64,000 nucleotides of DNA, taken from positions 76,226-140,225 of the forward strand of contig CADBZI010000013.1 in the NCBI GenBank assembly GCA_902799015.1, read 5' to 3'. The notes under the pieces were generated by a model. The model did no database searches, had not been told where the DNA came from, and was given only the letters and a program-made list of their open reading frames with translations. This document shows positions 8,536 to 17,191 of this stretch, one piece after another. The stretch is from an uncultured Lachnospiraceae bacterium (GTDB lineage: Bacteria > Bacillota > Clostridia > Lachnospirales > Lachnospiraceae). The stretch's first letter is position 1; each line of letters opens with the position of its first letter. The position numbers and the translations under genes were made by a program.

Positions 8536-8564
8536 TTGTCACTGCAGGGCAGAAAGGGTATACT
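8536..8564 (+). promoter_or_regulatory. Probable promoter of hisS
   Basis: TTGTCA (8536-8541), a 17-nt spacer and TATACT (8559-8564) match a sigma-A promoter and lie 45 bp before the hisS start. I looked for a T-box leader here and found none. Confidence 0.65.
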
Positions 8565-8608
8565 TGTTTTGGCATCCGGCAAACGCGGATGCAGGGAGGC
8601 AGAAGAAT

Positions 8609-9922
8609 ATGGCATTGATACAGACACCGGTGAAGGGCATGCAGGATTTCCTGCCTGCGGATATGGCGCTGAGACAGCATGTACTTGGTTTGATTCGCGA
8701 TACCTACGGAAGGTATGGATTTTCTCAGATCGGGACCCCCTATATGGAGCATATCGGGAACCTGACCGGGAAGAATGGCGGGGAGAATGAGAAGCTGATC
8801 TTCAAAGTGGAGAAGCGGGGGCGCGAGCTGGAGAAGAGCCTTCAGAAGGTTCGCCAGTCAGAGGACCTTCGCGCGGATGAAGCAGGTACGGAGCTTGCGG
8901 ACAGTGCACTGCGGTATGATCTGACCGTTCCGCTGTGCAGATATTATTCGAATCACAAGAATGAGCTGCCGACGCCGTTCAAGGCGCTTCAGATCGGGGA
9001 CGTGTTCCGCGCGGACAGACCGCAGAAGGGCAGATTCCGCCAGTTTACCCAGTGTGATATCGACATCATCGGGGATGCTTCCGTGATGGCGGAGATTGAG
9101 CTGATCGCCGCGACGTCCGAGGCGCTGCACAGAATCTTCGCTGAGGTCGGCGTATCCGGCTTCACGGTACACGTGGGAGACAGAAGGATTCTTCGCGCGA
9201 TGGCAAAGAGCGCGGGGTTTGAGGAAGACACCTTCGATGAGGTGTTTATCATCCTGGACAAGATGGATAAGATCGGCCTTGACGGTGTCACCCAGGAATT
9301 GATCCACAGCGGATACAGCGAAGAAAGCGTCGAAAAGTACGTTGGATTCTTTCATGAATTCCGGGAGAATCCGGATCAGGATCCGGCCTCCTTTATCCGA
9401 AAGGCCTGTGCGGACTGCATTGAGGAAGACGCTCTGAAGGATCTGACCATGATCCTTTCCACGGTGCGCGCCATGATCAGCAATGACATCACGCTGAAGT
9501 TCGATCCCACGCTGGTGCGCGGCATGAGCTATTACACCGGGACGATCTTTGAGATCTCCATCGATCACTATTCCTTCTCCATTGCGGGCGGCGGCAGATA
9601 TGACCGCATGGTCGGAAAGTTCTGCGGGCAGGATGCGCCGGCATGCGGGTTCTCGATTGGCTTTGAGCGCATTGTTACAATTCTGCGGGACCTGGGATGG
9701 AAGGATCAGGGAGAAAGCCTGAAGAAGGCTTATCTGGTCGATCAGAAAAGTGCATCCGGGCGGATCGGGGAGGTCTTCTCCCTTGCCGCGAAGGAACGTG
9801 CCCAGGGCATCTGTGTTGTTGTTCAGCCCTTGAAGAAGAATGCGAAGTTCCAGGTGGAGACCCTTGAAAAAGAAGGCTTCACACAGATCAGGAAGGTTTT
9901 TGGAGATACTCCGTTGGCATAG
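8609..9922 (+). CDS. hisS: Histidine--tRNA ligase (divergent C-terminus)
   Basis: A 437-residue class II aminoacyl-tRNA synthetase of the HisRS type, which charges tRNA-His in the cytoplasm. Motif 1 and 2 regions are clear (LRYDLTVPLCRYY; FRADRPQKGRFRQFTQ), as are the HisRS-specific LVRGMSYYTGTIFE (Arg about residue 304) and the motif 3 segment CGFSIGFERI. In the HisRS signature the usual RGLDYYTG reads RGMSYYTG. The C-terminal anticodon-binding domain is short and poorly conserved and lacks the usual GEDE-type end. ATG 8609 is chosen because GGAGGC lies 8 nt upstream. It could be the sole HisRS or a second, specialised copy. Confidence 0.85.
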   Translation: MALIQTPVKGMQDFLPADMALRQHVLGLIRDTYGRYGFSQIGTPYMEHIGNLTGKNGGENEKLIFKVEKRGRELEKSLQKVRQSEDLRADEAGTELADSALRYDLTVPLCRYYSNHKNELPTPFKALQIGDVFRADRPQKGRFRQFTQCDIDIIGDASVMAEIELIAATSEALHRIFAEVGVSGFTVHVGDRRILRAMAKSAGFEEDTFDEVFIILDKMDKIGLDGVTQELIHSGYSEESVEKYVGFFHEFRENPDQDPASFIRKACADCIEEDALKDLTMILSTVRAMISNDITLKFDPTLVRGMSYYTGTIFEISIDHYSFSIAGGGRYDRMVGKFCGQDAPACGFSIGFERIVTILRDLGWKDQGESLKKAYLVDQKSASGRIGEVFSLAAKERAQGICVVVQPLKKNAKFQVETLEKEGFTQIRKVFGDTPLA

Positions 9923-10003
9923 ATCAGAAACAGAAAACCGGAACTTTTTGAACCCTGCAGCCATGATCGCAGGGAAGCATATGGGAAAATGACAGGAGGC
10001 AGT

Positions 10004-11740
10004 ATGGAAGAGTATAGCAAGAGATACCATCAGTGGCTGGAGGATCCTTATTTTGATGAGGAGACCAAAGCAGAGCTTCGTGCCCTGGAAGGGAATGAGA
10101 ACGAGATCAAAGAGCGGTTCTATATGGATCTCGAGTTCGGCACAGCCGGTCTTCGCGGAATCATAGGAGCCGGAACAAACCGCATGAATATCTATGTGGT
10201 GCGCAAGGCGACCCAGGGCCTGGCGAATTATATTCTGAAGGCAGGCGGCAAGGAGAAGGGGGTTGTGATCGCCCATGATTCCCGCCGTATGTATCAGGAG
10301 TTTACGGATTGCGCCGCACTGACGCTGGCCGCAAACGGGATCAAGGCTTATGTCTTTGACGCGCTGCGCCCGACACCGGAGCTTTCTTACGCGGTCCGTC
10401 ATCTTGGATGTATCGCCGGCATCAACATTACCGCCAGCCACAATCCGCCGGAATATAATGGCTACAAGGTGTACTGGGAGGATGGTGCCCAGATCACGCC
10501 GCCGCATGACACCGGAATCATGGATGAGGTCAAGGCCATCACGGATTACGCCTCCTGCAAGACCATGGAGAAGTCGGAAGCGGTGGAGAAGGGGCTCTAT
10601 ATCGAGGTCGGTGACAAGGAAGTGGATACCGATTACATCGAAGAGCTGAAGAAGAACGTGCTCCATCCGGAGGCGATCCGCGCTGAGGCAAAGAACCTGA
10701 AGATCGTCTACACCCCGCTTCACGGAACAGGCCTTGTTCCGGCAAAGAGGGTTTTGAAAGAGCTGGGATTTGAAAATGTCCTGGTGGTTCCGGAGCAGGA
10801 GAAGCCGGACGGAGAGTTCCCGACCGTTTCTTATCCCAACCCGGAGGCGGATGAGGCATTTACCCTTGGCCTGAAGCTGGCACAGGAGACCGGCGCGGAC
10901 CTTGTTCTTGCCACAGATCCGGATGCGGACCGGCTTGGTGTGCGGGTGCGCGATAAGGACGGTGTCTATCATACGCTGACAGGAAACATGTCAGGAAGTC
11001 TTCTGGCCGACTATGAGATCGGACAGAGAAAGGCGCTGAAGGGGCTGCCGGAGGACGGCCTTCTCATCAAGACAATTGTTACCACAAACCTTGCGGATGC
11101 CATCTGCAAATACTATGGTGTTGCAGAGTATGAGTGCCTGACCGGCTTCAAATGGATCGGACGCCAGATTCTGAAGATGGAGAACGAGGGGAAGGGAACC
11201 TATCTGTTCGGATTTGAGGAAAGCTATGGATGCCTGATCGGCACGCACGCGCGGGATAAGGATGCGATCGTTGCGGTGATGGCGCTGTGCGAGGCGGCTG
11301 CGTACTACAGGACAAAGAACATGACCCTGTGGGATGCCATGCTGGATCTCTATGAGCGGTGCGGATACTATCGGGACAATGTTACGGCGATCGGCCTGAA
11401 GGGGATCTCAGGTCTTCAGAAGATCCAGGAGATCATGACCACGCTGAGACAGAACACTCCGGCTGAGATTGCCGGCTGCAAGGTGCTCTCTGTCCGTGAC
11501 TATGAAACAGATAAGATCCGGAATCTGGTTACCGGTGAGGAAACCGGTACCGGCCTTCCGAAGTCAAATGTTCTCTACTACGAGCTGGAAGGGGACGCGT
11601 GGCTGTGCGTACGGCCGTCCGGAACAGAACCGAAGATCAAGTTCTACTATGGCATCGTAGGCACGTCGCTTGAAGATGCGCAGCGCAAGGATGATGACTT
11701 CAAGGTGAAAATTGACGCCATGGTCAATGAAATGCTTTGA
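10004..11740 (+). CDS. pgcA: Alpha-phosphoglucomutase (phosphohexomutase family)
   Basis: A 578-residue enzyme interconverting glucose 1-phosphate and glucose 6-phosphate, feeding glycogen and UDP-glucose synthesis. Seen in order are the phosphoserine loop TASHNPPEYNGYKVY (near residue 145), the metal-binding DPDADRLGV, the sugar-binding GFEESYGCLIG and the phosphate-binding RPSGTEPKIKFY. Length and order match the PgcA/PGM2-like subgroup. ATG 10004 follows AGGAGG at 4-nt spacing; an in-frame ATG at 9989 is possible. Within this window it links functionally to glgC, glgD, malQ and glucokinase, though they are not adjacent. Confidence 0.95.
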   Translation: MEEYSKRYHQWLEDPYFDEETKAELRALEGNENEIKERFYMDLEFGTAGLRGIIGAGTNRMNIYVVRKATQGLANYILKAGGKEKGVVIAHDSRRMYQEFTDCAALTLAANGIKAYVFDALRPTPELSYAVRHLGCIAGINITASHNPPEYNGYKVYWEDGAQITPPHDTGIMDEVKAITDYASCKTMEKSEAVEKGLYIEVGDKEVDTDYIEELKKNVLHPEAIRAEAKNLKIVYTPLHGTGLVPAKRVLKELGFENVLVVPEQEKPDGEFPTVSYPNPEADEAFTLGLKLAQETGADLVLATDPDADRLGVRVRDKDGVYHTLTGNMSGSLLADYEIGQRKALKGLPEDGLLIKTIVTTNLADAICKYYGVAEYECLTGFKWIGRQILKMENEGKGTYLFGFEESYGCLIGTHARDKDAIVAVMALCEAAAYYRTKNMTLWDAMLDLYERCGYYRDNVTAIGLKGISGLQKIQEIMTTLRQNTPAEIAGCKVLSVRDYETDKIRNLVTGEETGTGLPKSNVLYYELEGDAWLCVRPSGTEPKIKFYYGIVGTSLEDAQRKDDDFKVKIDAMVNEML

Positions 11741-11755
11741 CACGGCGCCTATCGC

Positions 11756-11783
11756 TTGACAAACATAGAGATATGTGTATAAA
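11756..11783 (+). promoter_or_regulatory. Promoter of the HU gene
   Basis: TTGACA (11756-11761), 16-nt spacer, TATAAA (11778-11783), 63 bp before the HU start codon. Confidence 0.75.
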
Positions 11784-11846
11784 TTAAGTCGATATGTATA
11801 TTGCCATTGCAGGCAGAAATAAAAAGAATAGAAGGAGTATAATCTC

Positions 11847-12119
11847 ATGAATAAGACAGAACTGATCGCGGCTATGGCCGAGAACTCGGGATTGAGCAAG
11901 AAGGACTCTGAAGCAGCGCTGAAGGCTTTCGTAGAGGCTGTCAGCGAAGCCCTGAAGAAGGATGACAAGGTCCAGATTGTTGGATTCGGAACGTTTGAAG
12001 TTGCGAAGAGAGCTGCTCGTGAGGGCAGGAATCCGCAGACCGGTAAGGCCATGAAGATCAAGGCTTCCAAGAGCCCGAAGTTCAAAGCCGGCAAGGCGCT
12101 GAAGGATGCGCTGAACTGA
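11847..12119 (+). CDS. hup: DNA-binding protein HU
   Basis: A 90-residue histone-like protein that bends and compacts DNA as a dimer. The N-terminal helices (MNKTELIAAMAENSGLSKKD), the GFGTFEV strand and the DNA-intercalating arm with R-NPQTG are all present, ending in the typical KPKFKAGK-like helix (SPKFKAGKALKDAL). The ribosome site AGAAGGAG is strong, as expected for a highly expressed gene. It has its own promoter and terminator and the RqcP gene follows, the same HU-RqcP order found in many Bacillota. Confidence 0.97.
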   Translation: MNKTELIAAMAENSGLSKKDSEAALKAFVEAVSEALKKDDKVQIVGFGTFEVAKRAAREGRNPQTGKAMKIKASKSPKFKAGKALKDALN

Positions 12120-12143
12120 GACTGATTCAGAGATGGAATCTAT

Positions 12144-12174
12144 GCGGAGCGGGATGATGTCCTGCTCCGTTTTG
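12144..12174 (+). terminator. HU gene terminator
   Basis: GCGGAGCGGGA pairs with TCCTGCTCCG (one G-T) across a TGATG loop and is followed by TTTTG. Confidence 0.8.
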
Positions 12175-12181
12175 CATCTCA

Positions 12182-12265
12182 GCCTCCGGCGGATCGCAGC
12201 CGCGCTCAGAGGAAGGTGCTTCGCACCGGGTGCGGCGTGGTAAGAACGCCGTTGGCGTTCTTGAA
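12182..12265 (+). repeat. 84-bp structured dispersed repeat, copy B
   Basis: Same length and boundaries as copy A. Against A it has six changes, five of them in the segment of the 3' outer arm (12230-12246). The three that fall in the outer stem turn A-U or G-C pairs into G-U wobbles, so the + strand RNA fold is kept while the - strand fold would be broken. It lies directly after the HU terminator and ends 19 nt before the rqcP start. A leftover ATCTCA precedes it, matching one edge of the inverted-repeat element seen before copies A and the 35.5-kb variant. Confidence 0.85.
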
Positions 12266-12284
12266 TATGGGAGGAGGTGGCAAT

Positions 12285-12524
12285 ATGAGGCTTGACAAAT
12301 ACCTCAAGGTGTCCCGGCTGATCAAGCGCCGCACGGTCGCGAATGAAGCCTGTGATACGGGAAGGGTAACGATTAACGGCAAGGTGGCAAAGGCGTCCGC
12401 CCAGGTAAAGGCCGGCGATGTGATTGAGATTGCATTTGGCTCTCGCAGCGTGAAGGCGGAAGTGCTCAGCGTTGCTGAGACTGTGCGGAAAGAGGAGGCA
12501 CAGGAGCTGTTTCGGTATCTCTGA
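12285..12524 (+). CDS. rqcP: RNA-binding S4 domain protein, RqcP (YabO/Hsp15-like)
   Basis: A 79-residue S4-domain protein. RqcP works with RqcH on obstructed 50S subunits, stabilising tRNA during alanine tailing in ribosome quality control. The S4 motif begins at once (MRLDKYLKVSRLIKRRTVAN) and continues with GRVTINGKVAK and GDVIEI. ATG 12285 follows GGGAGGAGG; an upstream in-frame start at 12216 would translate through the repeat and is unlikely. The leader consists almost entirely of repeat copy B, so this gene may be influenced by that structure. Confidence 0.93.
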   Translation: MRLDKYLKVSRLIKRRTVANEACDTGRVTINGKVAKASAQVKAGDVIEIAFGSRSVKAEVLSVAETVRKEEAQELFRYL

Positions 12525-12592
12525 GCTTGGAAACAGATTAATTTTTTGTAACAATTCGGTGGAATTGTCAGATAAGGGTTGAATTCGGCGGG

Positions 12593-12620
12593 TTGACAGT
12601 TTAGAATAAATCTGTATCTG
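12593..12620 (+). promoter_or_regulatory. Possible promoter of the DivIC-like gene
   Basis: TTGACA (12593-12598), 16-nt spacer and TATCTG (12615-12620). The -35 is perfect, the -10 weak. Confidence 0.45.
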
Positions 12621-12643
12621 AAATTGATGAGGGGAAGGGAACG

Positions 12644-12946
12644 ATGTCGTCGAACAGATATCCGGTTTCGAGGGAAAATCGTCGGGGAATGATTATGATT
12701 ATTGTCGTGGTGTGCATTATCATCACGGCGCTGGCGGTGAAGTGCCGCTCCCTCTCAGATAAGAATGATGCCTACGCGCAGCAGATTGCGACGCTGGAGG
12801 ACAAGATTTCGGAAGAAGAGGGAAGAGGCGAAAGCATCGAGACCTTCCGGAACTATACACATTCAAACGCTTACATTGAAAAGGTCGCCCGCGAAAAGCT
12901 GGGGCTTGTTTATCCGGACGAGGTTATCTTCCAGCCTCAGGAATGA
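12644..12946 (+). CDS. Septum formation initiator, DivIC/FtsB family
   Basis: A 100-residue bitopic membrane protein of the divisome. The N-terminus is basic and cytoplasmic, one transmembrane helix spans residues 16-34, then a coiled coil (DKNDAYAQQIATLEDKISEE) leads into the C-terminal motif YIEKVAREKLGLVYPDE, which is the DivIC/FtsB hallmark. Family members bridge FtsL/DivIB to septal peptidoglycan synthesis. The RBS GAGGGGAAGGGA is strong. It is followed by a terminator and tilS, the order also common elsewhere in Bacillota (divIC near tilS-hpt-ftsH). DivIC and FtsB cannot be distinguished here. Confidence 0.92.
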   Translation: MSSNRYPVSRENRRGMIMIIVVVCIIITALAVKCRSLSDKNDAYAQQIATLEDKISEEEGRGESIETFRNYTHSNAYIEKVAREKLGLVYPDEVIFQPQE

Positions 12947-12972
12947 TTGCCGGAATAAGAATGACATGATTG

Positions 12973-13008
12973 CGCTCTGCGGATCGATTCCGCAGAGCGT
13001 TCTTCTTC
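12973..13008 (+). terminator. Terminator after the DivIC-like gene
   Basis: Perfect 11-bp stem CGCTCTGCGGA/TCCGCAGAGCG with a 5-nt loop, followed by TTCTTCTT. It separates the division gene from tilS, or attenuates read-through into it. Confidence 0.8.
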
Positions 13009-13033
13009 TGAAGGGAACAGAAAGAACATCGGA

Positions 13034-14536
13034 GTGAGAACGGAACACAGTATGAAGCATCCTGTCCTTGACAGAATCAAAAGAACCATGGAGGGGAAAG
13101 CGTTTGCTGCCGTGCCGGCAGGAAGCAGAATTCTGGCTGCCGTTTCGGGCGGGGCGGATTCCGTGTGCCTGATGCTCTCGCTCAGACAGCTGGGCTATGA
13201 TGTGTGCGCGGTCCATGTGGAACATGGGATCCGCGGAGAAGAGAGCCTGGAAGACTGCGCTTTTGTTCGGAAGCTATGTGAGGAACAAGGGATTGCGCTC
13301 ACGGTGGTGCCGGTGAACGCCCCCTCCGCCGCACAGGAATTCTCCCTGTCCTTGGAGGAGGCTGCGCGCCTGGTGCGGTGGAAAGCGCTGATGGAGACTT
13401 CCGACAGGCTCGGAATCCGCGTGATTGCCACCGCTCATCACCGGACGGATCAGGCGGAGACCGTCCTGTGGAATTTGATCCGGGGAAGCTCTCTGACAGG
13501 TCTTGGCGGGATACGGGCAGTACGGCAGGAAGACGGGCGGCTGATCATCCGGCCGATGATTGACTGCGAGAGAGGGCAGATTGAGGATTATCTCCGGCAG
13601 AGGAAGGTTTCCTGGCAAACCGACAGTACCAATGCCGATACCCGTCTGACCAGAAATGCGATTCGCAGGAAGGTTCTGCCTCTTTTGGAAGAATTGAATC
13701 CGCAGTCTGTGCTGCATATCACACAGGCAGCCTCTGACCTGCAGCAGGCGGAAGACTGGCTCAGCGAACAGACAGAAAGCACCTTCCGGGATGTGATACG
13801 GAAAAATGGAGACGGGAAAGAGAAGGATCTGACCGCGGACCGGAATGCGCTGAGACAATGTCCGGATTTTCTTCGCGCAAGGGTTCTCCGCCGCATGATC
13901 GCACAGTGTGAAGGCGGAGAAAAGGACATAGCGAGAGCGCATGTAGCGGCGCTTGAAAAGCTGGTGGACGGGCCGAACGGAGGACAGGCAAGTCTTCCGG
14001 ATCATCTGACTGCGTTCAGTGAGGAGGGGATTCTGAGGCTGACACGCAGTGTGGCGGAAAAGACAGAGGAGGTGGCGCTCCTTCGGGAAGACGGGACTTA
14101 TTGCCTGGGCTGCTGCAGCCCACTTTCAGACGAAGGAAGCCAGGACAGCCGGTGGGAAGCGAAGCCGGATCAGACCATTTCTGCAGAGGTTTCTTTCCTT
14201 ACCTGGCAGGGAGGAGAGGTGCCGAAAAAGAGGTACACGAAGTATCTGGCATATGATACAATGGCACCGTGTCCCGTCCTGCGTACCAGGCGGGAAGGAG
14301 ACTATCTGATTGTCAGCTCCGACTCAGGACGCAAGAAGCTGAAGGATTACCTGATTGACGAGAAGGTTCCCCGGCTCAGACGGGATCATATTCCGTTGAT
14401 TGCGCAGGGAAGTCACGTTCTGTGGGTGGTCGGGATGCGGATCAGTGAGAAGGCGAAGGTCTTTGAAGGAGCAAAGGCGATGCGGGTCACGGTACACTTG
14501 AAGGCAGGCGGTATGGAATCGAAGGAGGAACTATGA
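13034..14536 (+). CDS. tilS: tRNA(Ile)-lysidine synthase TilS
   Basis: A 500-residue ATP-dependent enzyme that converts C34 of the CAU-anticodon tRNA-Ile to lysidine so that it reads AUA. The PP-loop SGGADS sits near residue 40 in AVSGGADSVCLML, followed by HVEHGIRGEES and the RREGD-type C-terminal segment TRREGDYLIV with the DYLIDEKVP stretch. Length is at the upper end of the family. The start is GTG 13034 or ATG 13052; neither has a strong ribosome site. The stop overlaps the hpt start by four bases, so the two are translationally coupled in a tilS-hpt-ftsH operon. Confidence 0.95.
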   Translation: MRTEHSMKHPVLDRIKRTMEGKAFAAVPAGSRILAAVSGGADSVCLMLSLRQLGYDVCAVHVEHGIRGEESLEDCAFVRKLCEEQGIALTVVPVNAPSAAQEFSLSLEEAARLVRWKALMETSDRLGIRVIATAHHRTDQAETVLWNLIRGSSLTGLGGIRAVRQEDGRLIIRPMIDCERGQIEDYLRQRKVSWQTDSTNADTRLTRNAIRRKVLPLLEELNPQSVLHITQAASDLQQAEDWLSEQTESTFRDVIRKNGDGKEKDLTADRNALRQCPDFLRARVLRRMIAQCEGGEKDIARAHVAALEKLVDGPNGGQASLPDHLTAFSEEGILRLTRSVAEKTEEVALLREDGTYCLGCCSPLSDEGSQDSRWEAKPDQTISAEVSFLTWQGGEVPKKRYTKYLAYDTMAPCPVLRTRREGDYLIVSSDSGRKKLKDYLIDEKVPRLRRDHIPLIAQGSHVLWVVGMRISEKAKVFEGAKAMRVTVHLKAGGMESKEEL

Positions 14537-15063
14537 AAGAAACCGTTAGAGTGCTGATTCCGGAAGACAAGGTTGACGAGAGAATTGCCCAGCTGGGTGC
14601 GCAGATCAGTCAGGATTACGCCGGCAGGCAGGTGCATCTGATCGGCATTCTGAAAGGAAGTATCTTTTTCATCTGTGAGCTCGCGAAACGGATCACAGTG
14701 CCGGTGACCATGGACTTCATGTCTGTGTCAAGCTATGGCGCCGGAACGAAGTCGAGCGGTGTTGTCAAGCTGATCAAGGATCTGGATGAGCCGGTCAACG
14801 GGAAGGACATACTGGTGGTGGAGGACATCATTGACTCCGGGCGTACGCTGAGCTATCTTCTGAAGAATCTCTCCGACCGGCAGCCTGCGTCGATCAGCCT
14901 GTGCACGCTTCTGGATAAACCGGAGCGGCGTGAGGTAGATGTCGAGGTGGATTATCAGGGATTCCACATCCCGGATGAGTTCGTGGTCGGATATGGCCTG
15001 GATTATGACCAGAGATACCGTAATCTGCCCTATATCGGGGTATTGTCTCTGACAGAGGAGTGA
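14533..15063 (+). CDS. hpt: Hypoxanthine phosphoribosyltransferase
   Basis: A 176-residue purine-salvage enzyme that makes IMP (and GMP) from hypoxanthine or guanine plus PRPP. The PRPP-binding loop ILVVEDIIDSGRTLSYL is near residue 97 and the purine-recognition end FVVGYGLDYDQRYRNLPYIG is intact. It sits between tilS (4-bp overlap) and ftsH (6-bp gap), the classic Bacillota trio. The ribosome site GAAGGAGGAA lies inside the end of tilS. Confidence 0.96.
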   Translation: MKETVRVLIPEDKVDERIAQLGAQISQDYAGRQVHLIGILKGSIFFICELAKRITVPVTMDFMSVSSYGAGTKSSGVVKLIKDLDEPVNGKDILVVEDIIDSGRTLSYLLKNLSDRQPASISLCTLLDKPERREVDVEVDYQGFHIPDEFVVGYGLDYDQRYRNLPYIGVLSLTEE

Positions 15064-15069
15064 TAGAAC

Positions 15070-16914
15070 TTGAACAAAGGAGCGAGAGGAACCGGCCTTT
15101 ATATTATGCTGGGGCTGCTGCTGATCCTGCTGATCTTTGCGCTGCGCGACAGCTTTAACGGACGCAGTGATATCACAACAAAGGAACTGGAGTCCATGCT
15201 GGAAGACGGCAGCGTTTCCATGGTAGAGGTCGTTCAGAATGAAGAGGTTCCGACCGGATCATTAAAGATCACGACGACGCAGAACGATCAGCTGTCTCTG
15301 AATGTCACGGATGTGAATCAGGCAGTGGCGATGGTGAGCGCATATGATGTGACGGTCCGGGTGCAGGATGTTTCCAGACGCAGCACTCTGTTTTCGACTT
15401 TCCTTCCGGTGCTTCTTACCGGGCTCATGGTGCTTTTCCTGTTTATGATGATGAATCGGCAGCAGGGCGGCGGAGCCATGATGATGAATTTCGGCAAGAG
15501 CCGCGCGCGGATGTTCACGCCGGACGCGAAGAAGATTACGTTCGCGGATGTCGCCGGACTGCAGGAGGAGAAGGAGGAGCTGCAGGAGATTGTCCAGTTT
15601 CTCTCGAGTCCGGAACGGTTCCTGAACGTAGGTGCGAGAATCCCGAAGGGGGTTCTGCTGGTCGGCCCTCCCGGGACGGGTAAAACGCTGATGGCCAGAG
15701 CGGTTGCCGGAGAGGCGGGGGTACCGTTTTTCTCCATTTCGGGTTCTGACTTCGTGGAAATGTTTGTCGGTGTCGGAGCCAGCCGTGTGCGCGACCTGTT
15801 CGAGGAAGCGAAGAAGAATCAGCCCTGCATTGTCTTCATCGATGAGATAGACGCAGTCGGGCGCCGCAGAGGCACCGGCATGGGCGGCGGCCATGATGAG
15901 AGAGAGCAGACGCTCAACCAGCTTCTTGTGGAGATGGACGGGTTCTCGGAGAACCAGGGCATTATCGTGATGGCGGCGACCAACCGGGTCGACATTCTGG
16001 ACCCCGCGATTCTCAGAGCGGGAAGATTCGACCGGCAGGTGCATATCGGCCGCCCCGATGTCAGAGGCCGGCTGGAGATTCTCAAGGTACATTCCAGAAA
16101 GAAGCCCCTGGCGGATGATGTGGATCTGGAGACCATAGCACGGACCAGCGCCGGCTTTACCGGGGCGGATCTCGAGAACCTCATGAATGAAGCGGCAATC
16201 TGTGCGGCGAAGGACAGCCGGGCGTTCCTGAAGCAAAGCGACATTGAGCAGGCGTTTATCCGGATCGGCATCGGCTCGGAGAAGCGCAGCCGCCTGATTT
16301 CCGACAAGGAGAAGCGCATTACCGCCTGCCATGAATCCGGGCATGCCATCCTGTTCCACCTTCTTCCGGATGTCGGTCCGGTTCATACGATCTCGATTAT
16401 TCCGACCGGACACGGCGCTGCGGGATATACCATGCCGCTTCCGGAAGGCGATGAGATGTTTGAGACAAAGAGCAGAATGCAGCAGACCATCGTTGTCACG
16501 CTGGGCGGACGTGCCGCGGAATCTCTGGTCTTCGGAGATGCGGAGATCACGACCGGAGCTTCTCAGGACATCAAGCAGGCGACGGCCATTGCCAGAGCGA
16601 TGGTGACCAAATATGGTTTCTCGGATCGTCTCGGACTGATCAACTATGAACAGAGCGAGGAAGAGATCTTTATCGGGAAGGACCTTGCCCATACGCGCCA
16701 GTATGGGGAGCGGGTTGCTTCCATTATCGATGAGGAAGTCAAGAAGCTGATTGATGAAGCCTATGAAACGGCACGCAGACTGATTGCGGAAAACCGGAAG
16801 ATCCTGGATCGCTCGACGCTGCTTCTTCTGGAAAAAGAGAAGCTCAGCCGCGACGAATTCGAAGCATTGTTTGAAACGCCGGCAGCATCGGCGTCAGAGG
16901 CGGATCTGATCTAA
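15070..16914 (+). CDS. ftsH: ATP-dependent zinc metalloprotease FtsH, first copy
   Basis: A 614-residue membrane AAA+ protease that removes damaged membrane and regulatory proteins. Two transmembrane segments flank a small extracytoplasmic domain (about residues 6-24 and 112-130). The AAA module has Walker A GPPGTGKT, Walker [12 protein letters not shown] and the second-region-of-homology [20 protein letters not shown]. The M41 zinc site is HESGH (His about 421). The start is TTG with GAGGAG about 9 nt upstream, six bases after hpt. A second ftsH lies at 50900; this copy lacks that gene's repetitive tail and has a short acidic end. Confidence 0.96.
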   Translation: MNKGARGTGLYIMLGLLLILLIFALRDSFNGRSDITTKELESMLEDGSVSMVEVVQNEEVPTGSLKITTTQNDQLSLNVTDVNQAVAMVSAYDVTVRVQDVSRRSTLFSTFLPVLLTGLMVLFLFMMMNRQQGGGAMMMNFGKSRARMFTPDAKKITFADVAGLQEEKEELQEIVQFLSSPERFLNVGARIPKGVLLVGPPGTGKTLMARAVAGEAGVPFFSISGSDFVEMFVGVGASRVRDLFEEAKKNQPCIVFIDEIDAVGRRRGTGMGGGHDEREQTLNQLLVEMDGFSENQGIIVMAATNRVDILDPAILRAGRFDRQVHIGRPDVRGRLEILKVHSRKKPLADDVDLETIARTSAGFTGADLENLMNEAAICAAKDSRAFLKQSDIEQAFIRIGIGSEKRSRLISDKEKRITACHESGHAILFHLLPDVGPVHTISIIPTGHGAAGYTMPLPEGDEMFETKSRMQQTIVVTLGGRAAESLVFGDAEITTGASQDIKQATAIARAMVTKYGFSDRLGLINYEQSEEEIFIGKDLAHTRQYGERVASIIDEEVKKLIDEAYETARRLIAENRKILDRSTLLLLEKEKLSRDEFEALFETPAASASEADLI

Positions 16915-17053
16915 TACACCGGAAGGCCGGTCCGGTCCATCGCTTTTATTTTGCTCCTGCGCTGTGGAGCAGGATAAGAGCAATATGGACATAATGCACA
17001 AATATTACAGGATTTATTCAGACAAGTTTGGGCAGACTTCGGCCGGGTTTCAT

Positions 17054-17061
17054 GCTATAAA
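17054..17061 (+). promoter_or_regulatory. Possible extended -10 promoter of the GH13 gene
   Basis: TGCTATAAA (TG at 17053-17054, hexamer 17056-17061) with no good -35. It lies in the 277-bp gap between ftsH and the amylase gene, which otherwise holds only a partial GC hairpin near 16950 and the hairpin at 17130. Confidence 0.35.
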
Positions 17062-17129
17062 TATACATGTAAAACCCCAATACATTATATAGTTTTTGCT
17101 ACACCCCATAAGAGAATACCTTCTCCAAG

Positions 17130-17163
17130 GAAGAGGAACAGCGCGAGAGTGCTGTTCCTCTTC
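17130..17163 (+). terminator. Strong hairpin ahead of the GH13 gene
   Basis: A 13-bp perfect stem GAAGAGGAACAGC/GCTGTTCCTCTTC with an 8-nt loop ends 28 nt before the amylase start. It has no clear T run, so it may be a weak terminator of the ftsH operon or a leader structure of the amylase mRNA. Confidence 0.5.
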
Positions 17164-17191
17164 TCAATCATAGATCAATAAAGGAAAGCAT

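Noticed and set aside
8499-8608. Possible T-box leader ahead of hisS
   Set aside because: No T-box sequence or specifier-loop pattern is seen; a simple promoter explains the region.
8858-10972. A 704-codon open frame on the - strand across hisS and pgcA
   Set aside because: It is antisense to two well-supported genes, has no ribosome site or recognisable domain, and reflects G+C-biased codon use. The same applies to long - strand frames at 17168-19006 and 22395-24116.
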